A DNA stretch of 64,000 nt from Cladophialophora immunda (taxonomy: Eukaryota > Ascomycota > Eurotiomycetes > Chaetothyriales > Herpotrichiellaceae), in NCBI RefSeq assembly GCF_000835495.1, contig NW_015622544.1:5918855-5982854 (forward strand). Direction: 5' to 3'. Positions 20,932-31,338 of the stretch are shown here, one piece after another; positions within the stretch are counted from its first letter, which is position 1; every line of letters begins with the position of its first letter. The position numbers and the translations under genes are program-made. The notes below the pieces were generated by a model. That model worked only from the letters and a program-made list of their open reading frames with translations. It ran no database searches and was not told where the DNA came from.

Positions 20932-23900
20932 ATACGAGGTACCAGCCTGACAAGAGCGATTCTTCCTTAGGGGCTGAAAAGTAAAGACGGCTGATCCAGG
21001 TCGTGACAAGAGCGTAAGGCCAAGAGGCCACAGTCGTTCCCTATCAAACCGGTGTAAAAGGCGCCGAAAGAAATCGAAACGATCGCGCCGAAGTGAAGTA
21101 AGTACCTACGTTACTAGTCCCAAGAAGGTAGTAGAGAAGGGTTAGAGATAGTGGAGTCTTCCTTTAGACTAATAGATATCAATCCTGTGTGTTTTCAAGC
21201 CCCTACCTATTGCTCGTTGACGCGCTGACCTGAATCTAGAGTACCCGAAGATGATGAACAACCCCATTCTGCGGCCCTTGGGAATACCGTTCTCGCACCT
21301 CTCGTTGAGGACAGTCATACATTTACGGACAATTTCAATTCTCTAGTACAGCGTGAGTCTTCCACCATTAGTCATCCCGTCCGTAATGAAGATAATGGGT
21401 AATGAAGATAACGGGTAATGAAGATAATGGGTAATGAAGATAATGGTAATGAAGATAATGGTAATGAAGATAATGGTAATGAAGATAATGGTAATGAAGA
21501 TAATGGTAATAAAGATAATGGTAATGAAGATAATGATAATGAAGATAATGGCAATGATCAAGCTGTGTACAGTTGTGCTGAGGATGCGCTCCACAAAGGC
21601 TTGGCCTTCGACGTCAACAACTGCTAAATGCATAATAACTGAAATCGGAGTATTCCGTGAGTACACGTTACGCTGGTGAGGCTCCGGATCAAGGGGTTCA
21701 TTGTGGAGCTGCTCGCTAACATCTAACATCGAGCAGGATCAAGGTTCCAGGCTTCCACCCGTCAACAATATTGTCTTCGATATCCTCTTTGCCTTCCGTG
21801 CATACTGCAACCTATCTCCTACGGCTTCTCTAGCGATGGGTCATGTTCGATGGGAATGACTTGGAGTAAAATGGGCGGACAAGAATGCTACACATTGCTG
21901 GAATGACACCTGGGACGGCGCAAGCACAGCGGAAGCGGTCGAAGTTCCAGAACCCTCTGTATGCTGGAAACAGGAGACCACCCCCTCCCTACTGATGTGA
22001 CACTTCCGGAGGAGGAAGCCGGACCTCATGCTTATCTACAAGAGTGGGATAGGCTTTTCAATACCTATAATCCTCCATTCTGCAAGTGCTTTCTGTAGCG
22101 GAGCGATGCCGTTTCTCAAGTCCCCGGATGCTACATTATGATGCTGTAGAAAACAGCCCTTTGGAGCTGCGGCCAAAATGGATGAACTTGAGTTCGACGG
22201 AACAGCAGATTCTTTTACTCAAAGCTTTTCATGCGCTACATGAGCTGCTGGCTGCATGACGTGCAAGTCCTATGAAAGAGCCTGCGGAAGCGCCATCACA
22301 ATACTCTGAGCCTGCATGAGTTCTGACGGTGGGTTATACTCAAAACTGGAGCTACTGGACGAACACACTCGTGCTCGAACCTACCAATCCGCGATCTTGA
22401 CATGGCACTGCGCATTGGCACTGAAGAAAAATATCGAGGCAGTTACTCCTCTGCAACACTAATGAAGGCGGTATCCTTCGTTCGTTGTACCAGCGACTGT
22501 TTCTCTCGCACCTTCTGTCTTGAGCTTCCCTGGCGCCGGAAATAATCCATCCAACCGCAACGCTAACGTCTGGTCGGTACTTGTGTGATATCTGGGCCTG
22601 AAGTCTATGGTAACTGGTGGTCTGGCTAGAGACCCTAGTTGATTTCAGAAAGTCTGCCCACGAAACATTCAAAGAGAGAAGCGACCAAGAAGCGCAACTG
22701 AACAACCATGCTCATGGTTTAGGTGTCTTGCCGATGATGTCGATAATGGAGGATTCGGGCTTGAGCACACGTGGAGATCACTGCTCAAATATACAATGCT
22801 CCCACTGGCGCTCGGTCGGACGCATTCTTTTCTCACAAGCCCACCTGGGGATCAATGGAGCGCGCCACTTCAGTCTCCACTCGTTCTCATGCCAGAAGCC
22901 AGGCGTTTCAGTCTTTCGAACAAGACGACAGGTCGTTACAAGTCCGGGGTGCTCCATCCCGCTCAGGTTGACGCTATCGCTTGATGCAGCTGTCAGGCGC
23001 TGTGCCATCGAACGCGGCGAAACGCAAACTCCAGCAAGAAGGTGGTGTACGCATCTCGAACAGCAGATGGTGCTGCTGAGTGTTCGACCAATCGCACTCA
23101 TTTCAATCGGTAGGACCTTGGTGGTCTTCAATGCTTTTGGATATTCCAAAGCGTACCTGCTTTGAACGGAGAGCAGCGGTGTGAATTTTGAGAGTAGGAT
23201 GAATACGAGACTCATGCGTTTATTCTGCGGATGTCGAGCGGAGAATCTTTAATTACCGAGTACAGCAGGGCGATTCTCGGTGAGGGGGATGGCCAGTATT
23301 CCATTACACGCAACCGCATTTCTGTGCGAATGCCTCATCGCTCCTCTCATTGCATACCTAAACGGGCGCCTCTGGTCCACTATATCTCGATGTCTCAGAT
23401 TGAGTCTGGGAGTTGGGACCTACCGGCTCCAAATCGGGGCTCCGTGAATGAAGCCCATCGGCATCTGCGGAGCCGTGTTAGCTATGCTGGAACCTGCAAT
23501 CTTTCGTTGCTTATTGCAGACATGGGCTGGCAAGAGGCTGCCGCAGGCAGTCGACGGCGGGCCAGGTGTTCAGAAGATGGTTCTTGTCGGTTCGGGTTGT
23601 ACTAGTTTCCACCAACACGAGCGTGGTGCCGGTTTACACCCGTTTCATCGCAACATTGTCCTCAGCCGGCCTACACCCGCCTCGTTGTTACGACCTCCAT
23701 ATATCTCTCGGAAAACCGGCTCGAGTTCAAAGGCGGGAGCGCTTGGAAGAATAGAGGATGTCGGCACCTTTCTCGTTGATATAGAGCCCACGATTGAGAG
23801 CTCGCTTGGAGTCTCGCCGCCGCCGCTGGGTGGGAGGTCGGCGCGATGCGCTAGTTGAGACTCTCCGTGGAAGTATGATACCAAGTTTACTGCCTTCTTG

Positions 23901-24380
23901 GCTACTCAATATCGCAGAGCCTTGCATCGTAAAGTATTTACTCCTCCGCCTTGGCACCAATCAACTGTCTAGTTACAGGGCTGCAATGCGGCACGACGAC
24001 GCTTGCTCCTCATCACGCCTTTCGACTTCCGGATAGTGAGTCTTGCTTGCCAACCAATCAACCTTGCTCGAAACAACTCCTCTTGGCAAGATGACAATGT
24101 TCAATGCACCGCCAACAGTCTCTAATACCAAAGCCACGGATGGCAGAGCTCACTTTTAGCCCCGACCTTTGACTTTCGAAATGTGGAATGTCCTTTACCT
24201 TTACGAGCTGCATTCTCGGTTGTGAGGTGGAAGAGTCCGGGGAAATAACATGGGAAGCAATCCGGGGAAATATTCGACTCGGGTACTTCAATGAAGTCCT
24301 CCGCTCGCTTGACGGTCGAGGGCAATCCTTCGACTGCTGTCTACTCGTCTGTCTTCGTCCAACTCGGTGGGATCTCTCCA
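20932..24380. other. 3.4-kb stretch with no intact gene; minisatellite and scraps of possible decayed coding sequence
   Basis: No frame here resembles a known family. At 21243-21354 one frame is open and protein-like (VPEDDEQPHSAALGNT...) and ends at a donor-like GTGAGT. At about 21738-22098 open pieces are broken by stops. The minus strand 22778-23215 is open for 145 codons without resemblance to anything I know. The stretch may hold an old, decayed gene. The only well-defined element is the tandem repeat at 21383-21552. Confidence 0.45.
21383..21552. repeat. 15/16-bp minisatellite, unit GGTAATGAAGATAAT
   Basis: Eleven copies of the core AATGAAGATA are spaced 16, 16 and 16 bp, then 15 bp for the remaining seven steps (cores at 21385, 21401, 21417, 21433, 21448, 21463, 21478, 21493, 21508, 21523 and 21538). 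The extra G in the first copies (GGGTAAT) makes the 16-bp unit. One unit has AATAAAGATA and the last ones carry GATAAT or GCAAT changes. The 15-bp part is open in several frames (for example Asn-Glu-Asp-Asn-Gly repeats), a simple result of a stop-free unit divisible by three; no gene is implied. Confidence 0.92.
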
Positions 24381-26189
24381 ATGATGAAGCTTGTTTCCTC
24401 TTGGCTCCTTGGCCTCCGAGGCTTATGCGTCCTTGCTGCAATGACTGAATGCAATATAAATTCCATGCAGGAGTTTGTTGCAGGCCCTGGAACGGCTACC
24501 GTGACCTTTGCACAAGCCCTGCCGCAGAACAGCACATTTGGAGGCGGCGCTGCCGATCTTGAGTTTCCGGTGAACGACACAGGTCTGCCAGCACTTTGCG
24601 TGGTAACGGTCAATGTTAAATCCTCCAGTACATCCTCCTACAATTTTGGCCTCTTTCTGCCGCAACAGTGGAACAATCGCTTCATTGCCACCGGTAATGG
24701 CGCATATGCTGGTGGCATCAACTGGAACGACATGGGTACCAATGCCCGCTATGGGTTTGCATCCATGTCAACTGATACTGGACACGTTTCGGGATCCTTC
24801 GATGCGAGTTGGGCACTCAACAACCCCGAGGCTCAGTTTGATTGGGGCTTTCGGTCTATGCACGGCTCAGTCGTCTACTCTAAGTTGATCACCAACGCAT
24901 ATTACGGGACAAACATCAGTTATTCGTACTATTCGGGCTGCTCTACCGGTGGTCGACAGGGCTTCAGGGACATTGAGCTGTATCCTGAAGACTTCGATGG
25001 AATCCTGGCCGGGGCGCCAGCATGGTGGACGACACATCTCCAACCAGACAATGTCCAAGTGGCACTCCACAACCTTCCTGTCGACGCTCCTACTCACATC
25101 CAGTCTTCTCTCTTCCCCGTGATCGGAGCTGAAGTCCTCCGGCAATGTGACCCTCAGGACGGCTTTACAGATGGAATCATATCGGATCCCGAGGGATGCA
25201 ATTTTGTCCCAGAAAGGCTGCTTTGCACCCCTACTTCAAATAAGAGCGCTTGCCTTACTGGCCCCCAGTTGGACACTTTGTATCATATCTACAACGACTG
25301 GTGGGAAACGAACCAGACATTCGTCTTTCCTCACTATGAGCTTGGATCTGAGGCTCAGTATGGTTTCCTCCTTAATAGTAAGTCATACTGTGAGCGATTT
25401 CTTCTGTAATGAGTGGATTTGAAAGAGAACAATGCCGTAGAGCTCGGACTTCGCCTCCTCACCAGCTCAAGCTGTCCTTACTTCATAAATTGGTCCTGTC
25501 ACAGAGCGTGTCTTGCAGATTGGAACTATTGCTGACGTCGAGAACGCGTTACAGCGGACTCTGGAACTCCGACAGAGCCAGGAATCGCGTGGATCCAAAA
25601 CTGCCTTTATAACGACACGACGTGGGATTGGCACGACTTCACCTACCAGGTGATCTTGGATGCAGACCGAATCAATCCCGGGCAGGCCAACGTCGGGTTC
25701 GATTTCACCGGATTCTATAAGCGCGGCGGCAAGATCATTCAATATCATGGCCTTGCTGATGGCCTGATTCCTACTCCGAGCTCCGAGGTTCTTTACAAGA
25801 ACATCTGGCGTACCATGGGGGCCGCAGGTATTCCTCTTGATGATTGGTATCGCTTGTTTCTCATCCCCGGCATGCAGCACTGTCAGGGTACGGCGGTTGG
25901 TGCACCCTACTACATTGCCTCTGCTGGTCAACCTTTTGAGCTAGGGCAGGATGTCTGGAGTGTGCCGGGGTTTAGCGATCCAAAACACGACGCCCTGCTG
26001 GCGCTGTTGACGTGGAGAGAAAACGGCACCGCTCCCGAATCCATCATCGGCACCAAGTTCATTAATGAGACTGTCACAGCTGGGGTCGAAAGGCAGAGAC
26101 CAATATGCATGTATCCGATGCAGGCTAAATATGGTGGTAAGGGAGACCCAGATCTAGCGGAGAGTTGGCACTGTCAGCTGTTGTACTAG
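24381..26189 (+). CDS. Secreted tannase/feruloyl esterase family protein
   Basis: Two exons (24381-25377 and 25555-26189) encode 543 residues. The N-terminus MMKLVSSWLLGLRGLCVLAA is a signal peptide, so the enzyme is secreted. The catalytic serine is S188 in SGCSTGGRQGF; the acid lies in YHGLADGLIPT and the histidine in PGMQHCQGTAV. The Cys next to Ser and the Cys next to His match the CS-D-HC motif, a disulfide linking the catalytic residues in tannases and type B feruloyl esterases. NDTTWDW and ADRINPGQANV are further family strings. The 177-bp intron (GTAAGT..TTACAG) is long for this window and might hide a small exon. Likely role: releasing phenolic acids from plant polymers or gallate esters. 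It is convergent with the broken MFS gene. Confidence 0.9.
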
Positions 26190-26917
26190 GGGAGGACAAG
26201 TGTTTGAGTCGTGGCTAGCTTTTTTGACAGCACCATGGAGGGCGTTGTATACAAGGCATAAGATTGTTGCCCATGGCTGCCGATATAGAAACTCCATAGC
26301 CATAACGTCCTTCTCCAATCATCTTGGTTGTTGATTCTGTAAAACCTCATCTTGCTAGTACTGCTAGGTTGCCAGACTCCCGGAAGGAGGGTTTCCAAGC
26401 GCAACCCTAGAAGCAAGGCTGGAAATTGCAGCTCATCAACCTGGTGCAAAGCATTGCCAAGGAACAGCGAGTCAGTCCTGGGAAGAGGTGCTCGGTCCGA
26501 AGGTACAACAGCCGAGGATTTCCCAGTCCGTCAAAGACTCGAGCAAGGATGGATTTCCTCGGCTTCTTATTTTGAATCACACATCGCTTGTCATCATAAG
26601 CCACCCTGTGCAACATGCGCGATATCGCATCTGGCAAGAGCAAGGAATGGGGCAACGCCCTCTACAATCAAGCACATGGGATAAGCAGAAAAACCCTATA
26701 AACCTGGATGAGTTTGCTACAAAACTTGCCACCGGCATCCCAGCGATAATGATAGACCGCCCACTGTTGACCACGTGCTCTTAGAGTGGCAGCTTTGCAG
26801 AGATCGTACCCAAATAATGGTCCCGAAGACCTTCTTTGGAAACTGGAAAGGGGAGGGGGATATTCGTTGCTGTAGTAGCCGCTGTCGACTAACAGCTTGC
26901 ATCTATAGACAGCAGCC
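26190..26917. other. Intergenic region between convergent genes
   Basis: About 730 bp between the 3' ends of the tannase-family gene and the MFS gene. It carries short open frames on both strands, none recognisable. Confidence 0.4.
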
Positions 26918-28757
26918 CTAATCTAGTTTTGTAGTTTCCACGACAGTACTGATGTCGCGCTGTACTTTGTCGACGTCGATGTATGCTTTACCCGTACGGA
27001 CCAACTCGACATCGGGTACATCAGAGTGCTTCTGTCCTTCAAAGAGAGCATCGATTTCTTCCAGGGTTCGACCTTTCGTTTCGACCCAAAAGACAACCTG
27101 AGGGATCAGCAAAGTTGAGCCAAAGCAGGAGAGAGCACTCACAATCAGCACTACGACTATTATATCCCATGATCCGTTGATGATGTACATCTTCCAACCA
27201 ATGTTATTCAAGCCAATTGGCATAATGAACACCAGGAGGACACTGGTAAGATTAGCAATTAGGCCACGATCGATAGAAATGGACGATGAGCTTACGCGAG
27301 GGCATTCAGCATGAACGATGAGAACGCAAGGCCATTTGCTCGAATTGCGTAATTCATGATCTCGGGTGGGTAAAGGTAGAGCAATGGCGTCCATGCGATC
27401 GAGTAGAAGCCTTGGAACAAGAACATTACGGCCACGTCCCCATAGACGAGGCTGTTCGACGCTCCATCGGGGTTGTCGGCATACATTTTTGATAGCCCTC
27501 CAATGATGAACAGGCATAAGATAAGTAGACACTGGGAAAGTATCGCGGTGGGTTTGCGGCCCCATCGCGCAGCCAGCTGTGTACCACCGAGAGCACACGC
27601 GAGACACCATACGTTGAGCACCACATTCTGCCGGGTTAGCTACGTCCGCACTGTTTTTATGGACGGGACTTACCGCTTTGAGTTGATCGTTCGAATTTGT
27701 GATACCAGCAGTGTCCAGTTCGGGCCCAAGGTAGTACGATGCAATGATATTCCCTGCGATGCAGGAGAAAGGCCCTGGTGACATACCTATCAGGAGGCGT
27801 TTTCGCGAGATTGGGTTTTTGATGGTCTCTTTGAATGTCATCAGGTTCTCCTTTTCCTAGCTCAGAGTGTCGATAATCTCCTTGTAAACTGCAAGTATAA
27901 TAGGGTCACTCAGGTCACCGTTGGCGTTCGTCTGTGCGATAGCTATGCGCCCTTCTTCATAGAGGTCATTGTGTATCAACCAACGCGGGGATTCAGGACT
28001 ATAGAGTCAGTTTCCCGCTCAGTGAGTGGAAGTCGACAGCTGATATACTTACATGAATGGCAAGATGATGATGCACAATAGCGAAAAGATGCCTTGGAAC
28101 AAAGAAGGCGCCCGCCAGGCCCATGTCGACTGCCACTGACCTGTACCTAGAGTAATTCCAGCAGCAATCAAGGCGCCGACGCTGTGGAATCGTCAGTGAA
28201 ATTGCTCTTTCAAAACAAGTCAGCCTTACTAGTAAAAATCATTCAACAGACCCACGCCCCATGCGCGGTACTTGCTGGGATAGGTCTCTGCCAAGTAGAC
28301 ACTGCCGGCAATACCGGAAACAGCAGAGCCAAATCCCAGAACAATGCGCGCGACGACAAACATAGCAATGTTTTGCGCAGCGGTTTGCAGCAGGACACCA
28401 ACCAGGGTCAGCACTGAGCCCCAGAACACAGCTGGACGTCTGCCGAGACGATCTGCAATGATTCCGGACACCAATGGGCCGAAGAAACCGCCAATGAAAA
28501 CAGATGCAGTGTTGAGCCCAGTGGTTGCGGCATTGAGATTGAAGTAATCCGTGTACGAAGGTAAGATATTGAGGCCATTGAGCATGGACCCGTCGTAGCC
28601 ACCCGTCTGAATTCTGTCAGGACAATCACGAAAGATGGAGGGAGATACTCACCGCCGACTGTACCATAGAGCAGAATATTAAGAAGATGGAGAGGGTCAC
28701 CGTCGATTCGGGCACCCAGGCAGGGAGCCAGGTACCTGTAGCGGTTTTTCGCAGCAT
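26918..28757 (-). pseudogene. Sugar-porter MFS transporter (lactose permease-like) interrupted by one in-frame TAG
   Basis: Seven exons on the minus strand (28653-28757, 28230-28606, 28053-28181, 27674-27998, 27296-27627, 27143-27242 and 26918-27097) would give 515 residues with all phases closing. Family marks are TGGYDGSMLNGLN, ADRLGRRPAVFWGS, PESPRWLIHND, SPGPFSCIAGNIIASYYLG, AARWGRKPTAI, YPPEIMNYAIRANGLA and WVETKGRTLEEIDALFEG. Codon 251 is TAG (27859-27857) in the sequence DTLS*EKENLMTF, where relatives have an aromatic residue (often Trp or Phe). Nothing else is broken. A TGG to TAG change would truncate the protein after about half of its 12 helices. A sequencing error, readthrough or a very recent loss are the alternatives. 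The 45-bp intron 27098-27142 is stop-free and in frame. The start ATG at 28757 is tentative. Confidence 0.75.
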
Positions 28758-29274
28758 GTTGTCGCCGTTGCTCAATTCTTGACCCCAAAGGCGTCTTGGT
28801 CCAAGACAGAGCGGGAGGTTAAAGCTGTGTCACTCAATAAAACACGATGCGGAAACCCGAGTGATAAAGCACCGAGAGGCGATCCGCCGGCCCCTCCATA
28901 AGGTCACATCTCGTGCCTCTCTGGATGAAACCCAAACTGATAACGATCTTCACAGTCGCCGCTATGGAACGTCGATATGCGGAGAACAGCGGCAGTGGCA
29001 AAGAGCCGAGATGTTGTATACTTGTAGGCAGATGGCCGGCATATCCTGTCACCCTCGAGTCTTCTAAATCAAAGGCGGTTGGGCAGGAAGCTTATCACGA
29101 AGAGATCTCCAGGTGATAAACCATTTCCGGCTCGGCCCAGGTGGGCCAGGTGCTAAGCTTCTGACCGGCATGAGCTTAGCTTCAAGCCCTCGGAGTCAAA
29201 GACGACAGCTTTAAAAGGAAGGAGGATAACCCCTCACTCATGCCGGTTGAGATGGCTGAGGCAGAACTGCGACC
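28758..29274. promoter_or_regulatory. Divergent promoter region, MFS gene and M81 hydrolase gene
   Basis: About 515 bp between two outward-facing starts. CTTTAAAAGG at about 29208-29217 is a TATA-like element roughly 60 bp upstream of ATG 29275. Shared control of transporter and hydrolase is plausible but inferred. Confidence 0.45.
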
Positions 29275-29299
29275 ATGGATCAGCGGCCGGCGATTGTGA
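29240..29299 (+). other. Upstream open reading frame overlapping the M81 start codon
   Basis: ATG 29240 opens a 19-codon frame (with a second in-frame ATG at 29252) that ends at TGA 29297-29299, beyond the main ATG at 29275 and in another frame. If the mRNA starts before 29240, ribosomes using it would miss the main start. The TATA-like element near 29210 leaves it unclear whether it is transcribed. Confidence 0.35.
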
Positions 29300-30816
29300 T
29301 CGCAGGCCTCGGGTGCGAGACCTCAATTTTCACACCGTCCAGAACGCATTTGCCTGCTTTCCATGCAAAACGCGGCCTTGAAATCATCGACACATATCCC
29401 TTCATCGACAAGGATGCCCCTCTCGGGAAGAGGGCGGATTGGCACGGAGCCCTGATTGCTAGGGCGCTGCCAGGAGGGGTTGTAACGCGTGCTTCTTTCG
29501 AGGAACTCGCCGGCGAGATCGTTGAGCGCCTGAAAGCGATTGTATCGTCAACCACTATCCATGGACTATGGTACGATATCCATGGCGCCATGTGCGTCGA
29601 AGGCATTGACGACTCCGAAGCAGAGCTTCTGCGGCGCATCCGACAAGTTGTTGGTCATACCGTGGTTGTGTCAGCGTCCATGGACTTGCATGGCAATGTA
29701 AGTCGCGAACTGGTGCACGAGACAGACCTCATCACCTGTTACCGCACAGCCCCGCACGTCGACGTGCTTGAGACCAAGGAGAGAGCTTGCCACAACTTGG
29801 TCGAGCTACTCACAAAGGCTCCTGCTGGAAGGAGGGCAGACGGCAGTCCTGTGCTGCCACTCAAAGCATGGATCCCTATTCCAGTCCTACTTCCAGGCGA
29901 GCAGACTTCCACGCGTGTGGAACCCGCGAAGCATATTTATGGGGCCGTTCCTGGGGCAGAGTCAAAGTGTGGTGTGATCGATGCTGCGATTTGGGTTGGC
30001 TATCCATGGGCCGATGAACCACGAAACCGTGCGGTTGTCGTTGTAACGGGCTGGAACGAAGAGACGATCCAGCATGAAGCGGAGAACCTTGCCCAAGTTT
30101 TTTGGGATGCGCACGAGGACTTCGACTTTGTCGGGCCAACAGGATCCTTCAACGAGTGTCTCGACGAGGCTGTAGCATCGGACAAGCATCCGTTCTTCAT
30201 TAGCGATTCGGGCGACAACCCAACCGCCGGAGGAAGCGGCGACATGACCTGGGGTTTGATGCACCTGCTGGCTCGTTGCGAGTTCAAACACCCTTCCGGT
30301 CCAACGGTGATTTACGCCAGTGTTCCCGGTGCTAAAGCAGTCCGCACGTGCATCGATGCAGGGATAGGTGCAACCGTCACAGTGACCGCCGGCGCTGAGG
30401 TGGATGATATTCATTCGGGGCCAATCACCCTTACGGGTCGAGTGCATTCAATCAAACACGGAGACAGAGATGCTCGCATCGAGGTTGTCCTACAAGTAGG
30501 CAATGTCTTTGCCATCCTCACTGAACTCCGTAAGCCGTACCACCACGAGCATGATTTCACGGATCTCAACCTCAAGCCTCGGGAAGCGGATATTGTCATT
30601 GTCAAGATCGGTTATCTGGAGCCAGAATTGCATGACATGGCGGCTGACTGGAGACTTGCCCTCTCGCCTGGTGGCGTGGATCAAGATCTGAAGAGACTTG
30701 GGCACAACCGCATCCACAGACCCATGTACCCTTTCGACAACTTCGACAAAGCACCTCACCTCTCGGCCCGCATCATTCAACCTTCGCATGGACCCCTCTC
30801 TGGGATATACGAGTGA
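29275..30816 (+). CDS. M81-family metallohydrolase (MlrC/microcystinase C-like)
   Basis: A single-exon gene of 513 residues with a strong start context (GACCATGG). Family marks are IVIAGLGCETSIFTPSRT near the N-terminus, LWYDIHGAMCVEG (H103), VVSASMDLHGNVS (D137, H139) and CYRTAPHVDVLET (H161), the set that binds zinc in MlrC, followed by the C-terminal domain with SDSGDNPTAGGSGD. MlrC cleaves linearised microcystin and short peptides; fungal homologues are uncharacterised and probably act on other amide bonds. No signal peptide, so likely cytosolic. It lies between a sugar-porter-type gene and a D-2-hydroxyacid dehydrogenase on the same strand, suggesting a role in catabolism of a peptide-like or amide substrate. 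A 19-codon upstream frame overlaps the start. Confidence 0.9.
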   Translation: MDQRPAIVIAGLGCETSIFTPSRTHLPAFHAKRGLEIIDTYPFIDKDAPLGKRADWHGALIARALPGGVVTRASFEELAGEIVERLKAIVSSTTIHGLWYDIHGAMCVEGIDDSEAELLRRIRQVVGHTVVVSASMDLHGNVSRELVHETDLITCYRTAPHVDVLETKERACHNLVELLTKAPAGRRADGSPVLPLKAWIPIPVLLPGEQTSTRVEPAKHIYGAVPGAESKCGVIDAAIWVGYPWADEPRNRAVVVVTGWNEETIQHEAENLAQVFWDAHEDFDFVGPTGSFNECLDEAVASDKHPFFISDSGDNPTAGGSGDMTWGLMHLLARCEFKHPSGPTVIYASVPGAKAVRTCIDAGIGATVTVTAGAEVDDIHSGPITLTGRVHSIKHGDRDARIEVVLQVGNVFAILTELRKPYHHEHDFTDLNLKPREADIVIVKIGYLEPELHDMAADWRLALSPGGVDQDLKRLGHNRIHRPMYPFDNFDKAPHLSARIIQPSHGPLSGIYE

Positions 30817-31338
30817 CTTTCCATGTGACTGAGAAACTCTTCGGCCCAAAGTTGTTACAGCCAGTCGTCGCCTTTCATGTGTAGGACCTTGTCGCTCAGT
30901 TCGAGAATTGGATTACTCCAAGGATTAGGAAAGGATGATACAAGACAATTTCTGCCTGGCTATTTGGCGGTCCACCTTTGAGTGGTCTGGTCTTCCGAAT
31001 TCTATTGTTTAACTCATAAGAGACCAGCGAACGCGCGATGCCCCTGGCGTCAAAAGGTTTAACCGCCAAACATCGGCCATGGCCTCTCATTTTATGTCCT
31101 TCCCCGTCATATCCTCCATGTTGTCAAGGTGTGCTGGGTCAACTGTGAAGGCTCCCGGTTCTCTCCGGAAACATTCCGGCATTGGAAATTAGGTTATCCC
31201 CTTGCAGGCCCCAGGAAATGGTTCGACGCACAAGTAGCAACCATCTCCGTCTTATACAACCTAGTATCCAACCTACGCACTCGTTGCCAGAGCTCTTCTT
31301 TGTCTACGCTTTGACGCACAAACTCAAGCCATCTAGCT
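30817..31338. other. Intergenic region, promoter of the D-2-hydroxyacid dehydrogenase gene
   Basis: About 520 bp between two plus-strand genes. CTTATACAAC at 31251-31260, about 85 bp before ATG 31339, is a weak TATA candidate. No gene seen. Confidence 0.4.

Noticed and set aside
21383..21552. Regularly spaced repeats that could suggest a CRISPR array
   Set aside because: Units are directly tandem without unique spacers, and the genome is eukaryotic; it is a minisatellite.
21343..21729. Minus-strand frame with Ile/Phe/Thr-rich repeats looking like a membrane protein
   Set aside because: The hydrophobic repeat is just the reverse translation of the minisatellite; flanking residues match nothing.
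22778..23215. Minus-strand frame of 145 codons in the gene-poor 21-24 kb stretch
   Set aside because: No recognisable motif, start context or splice pattern; could be chance. Kept only as a note in the region entry.
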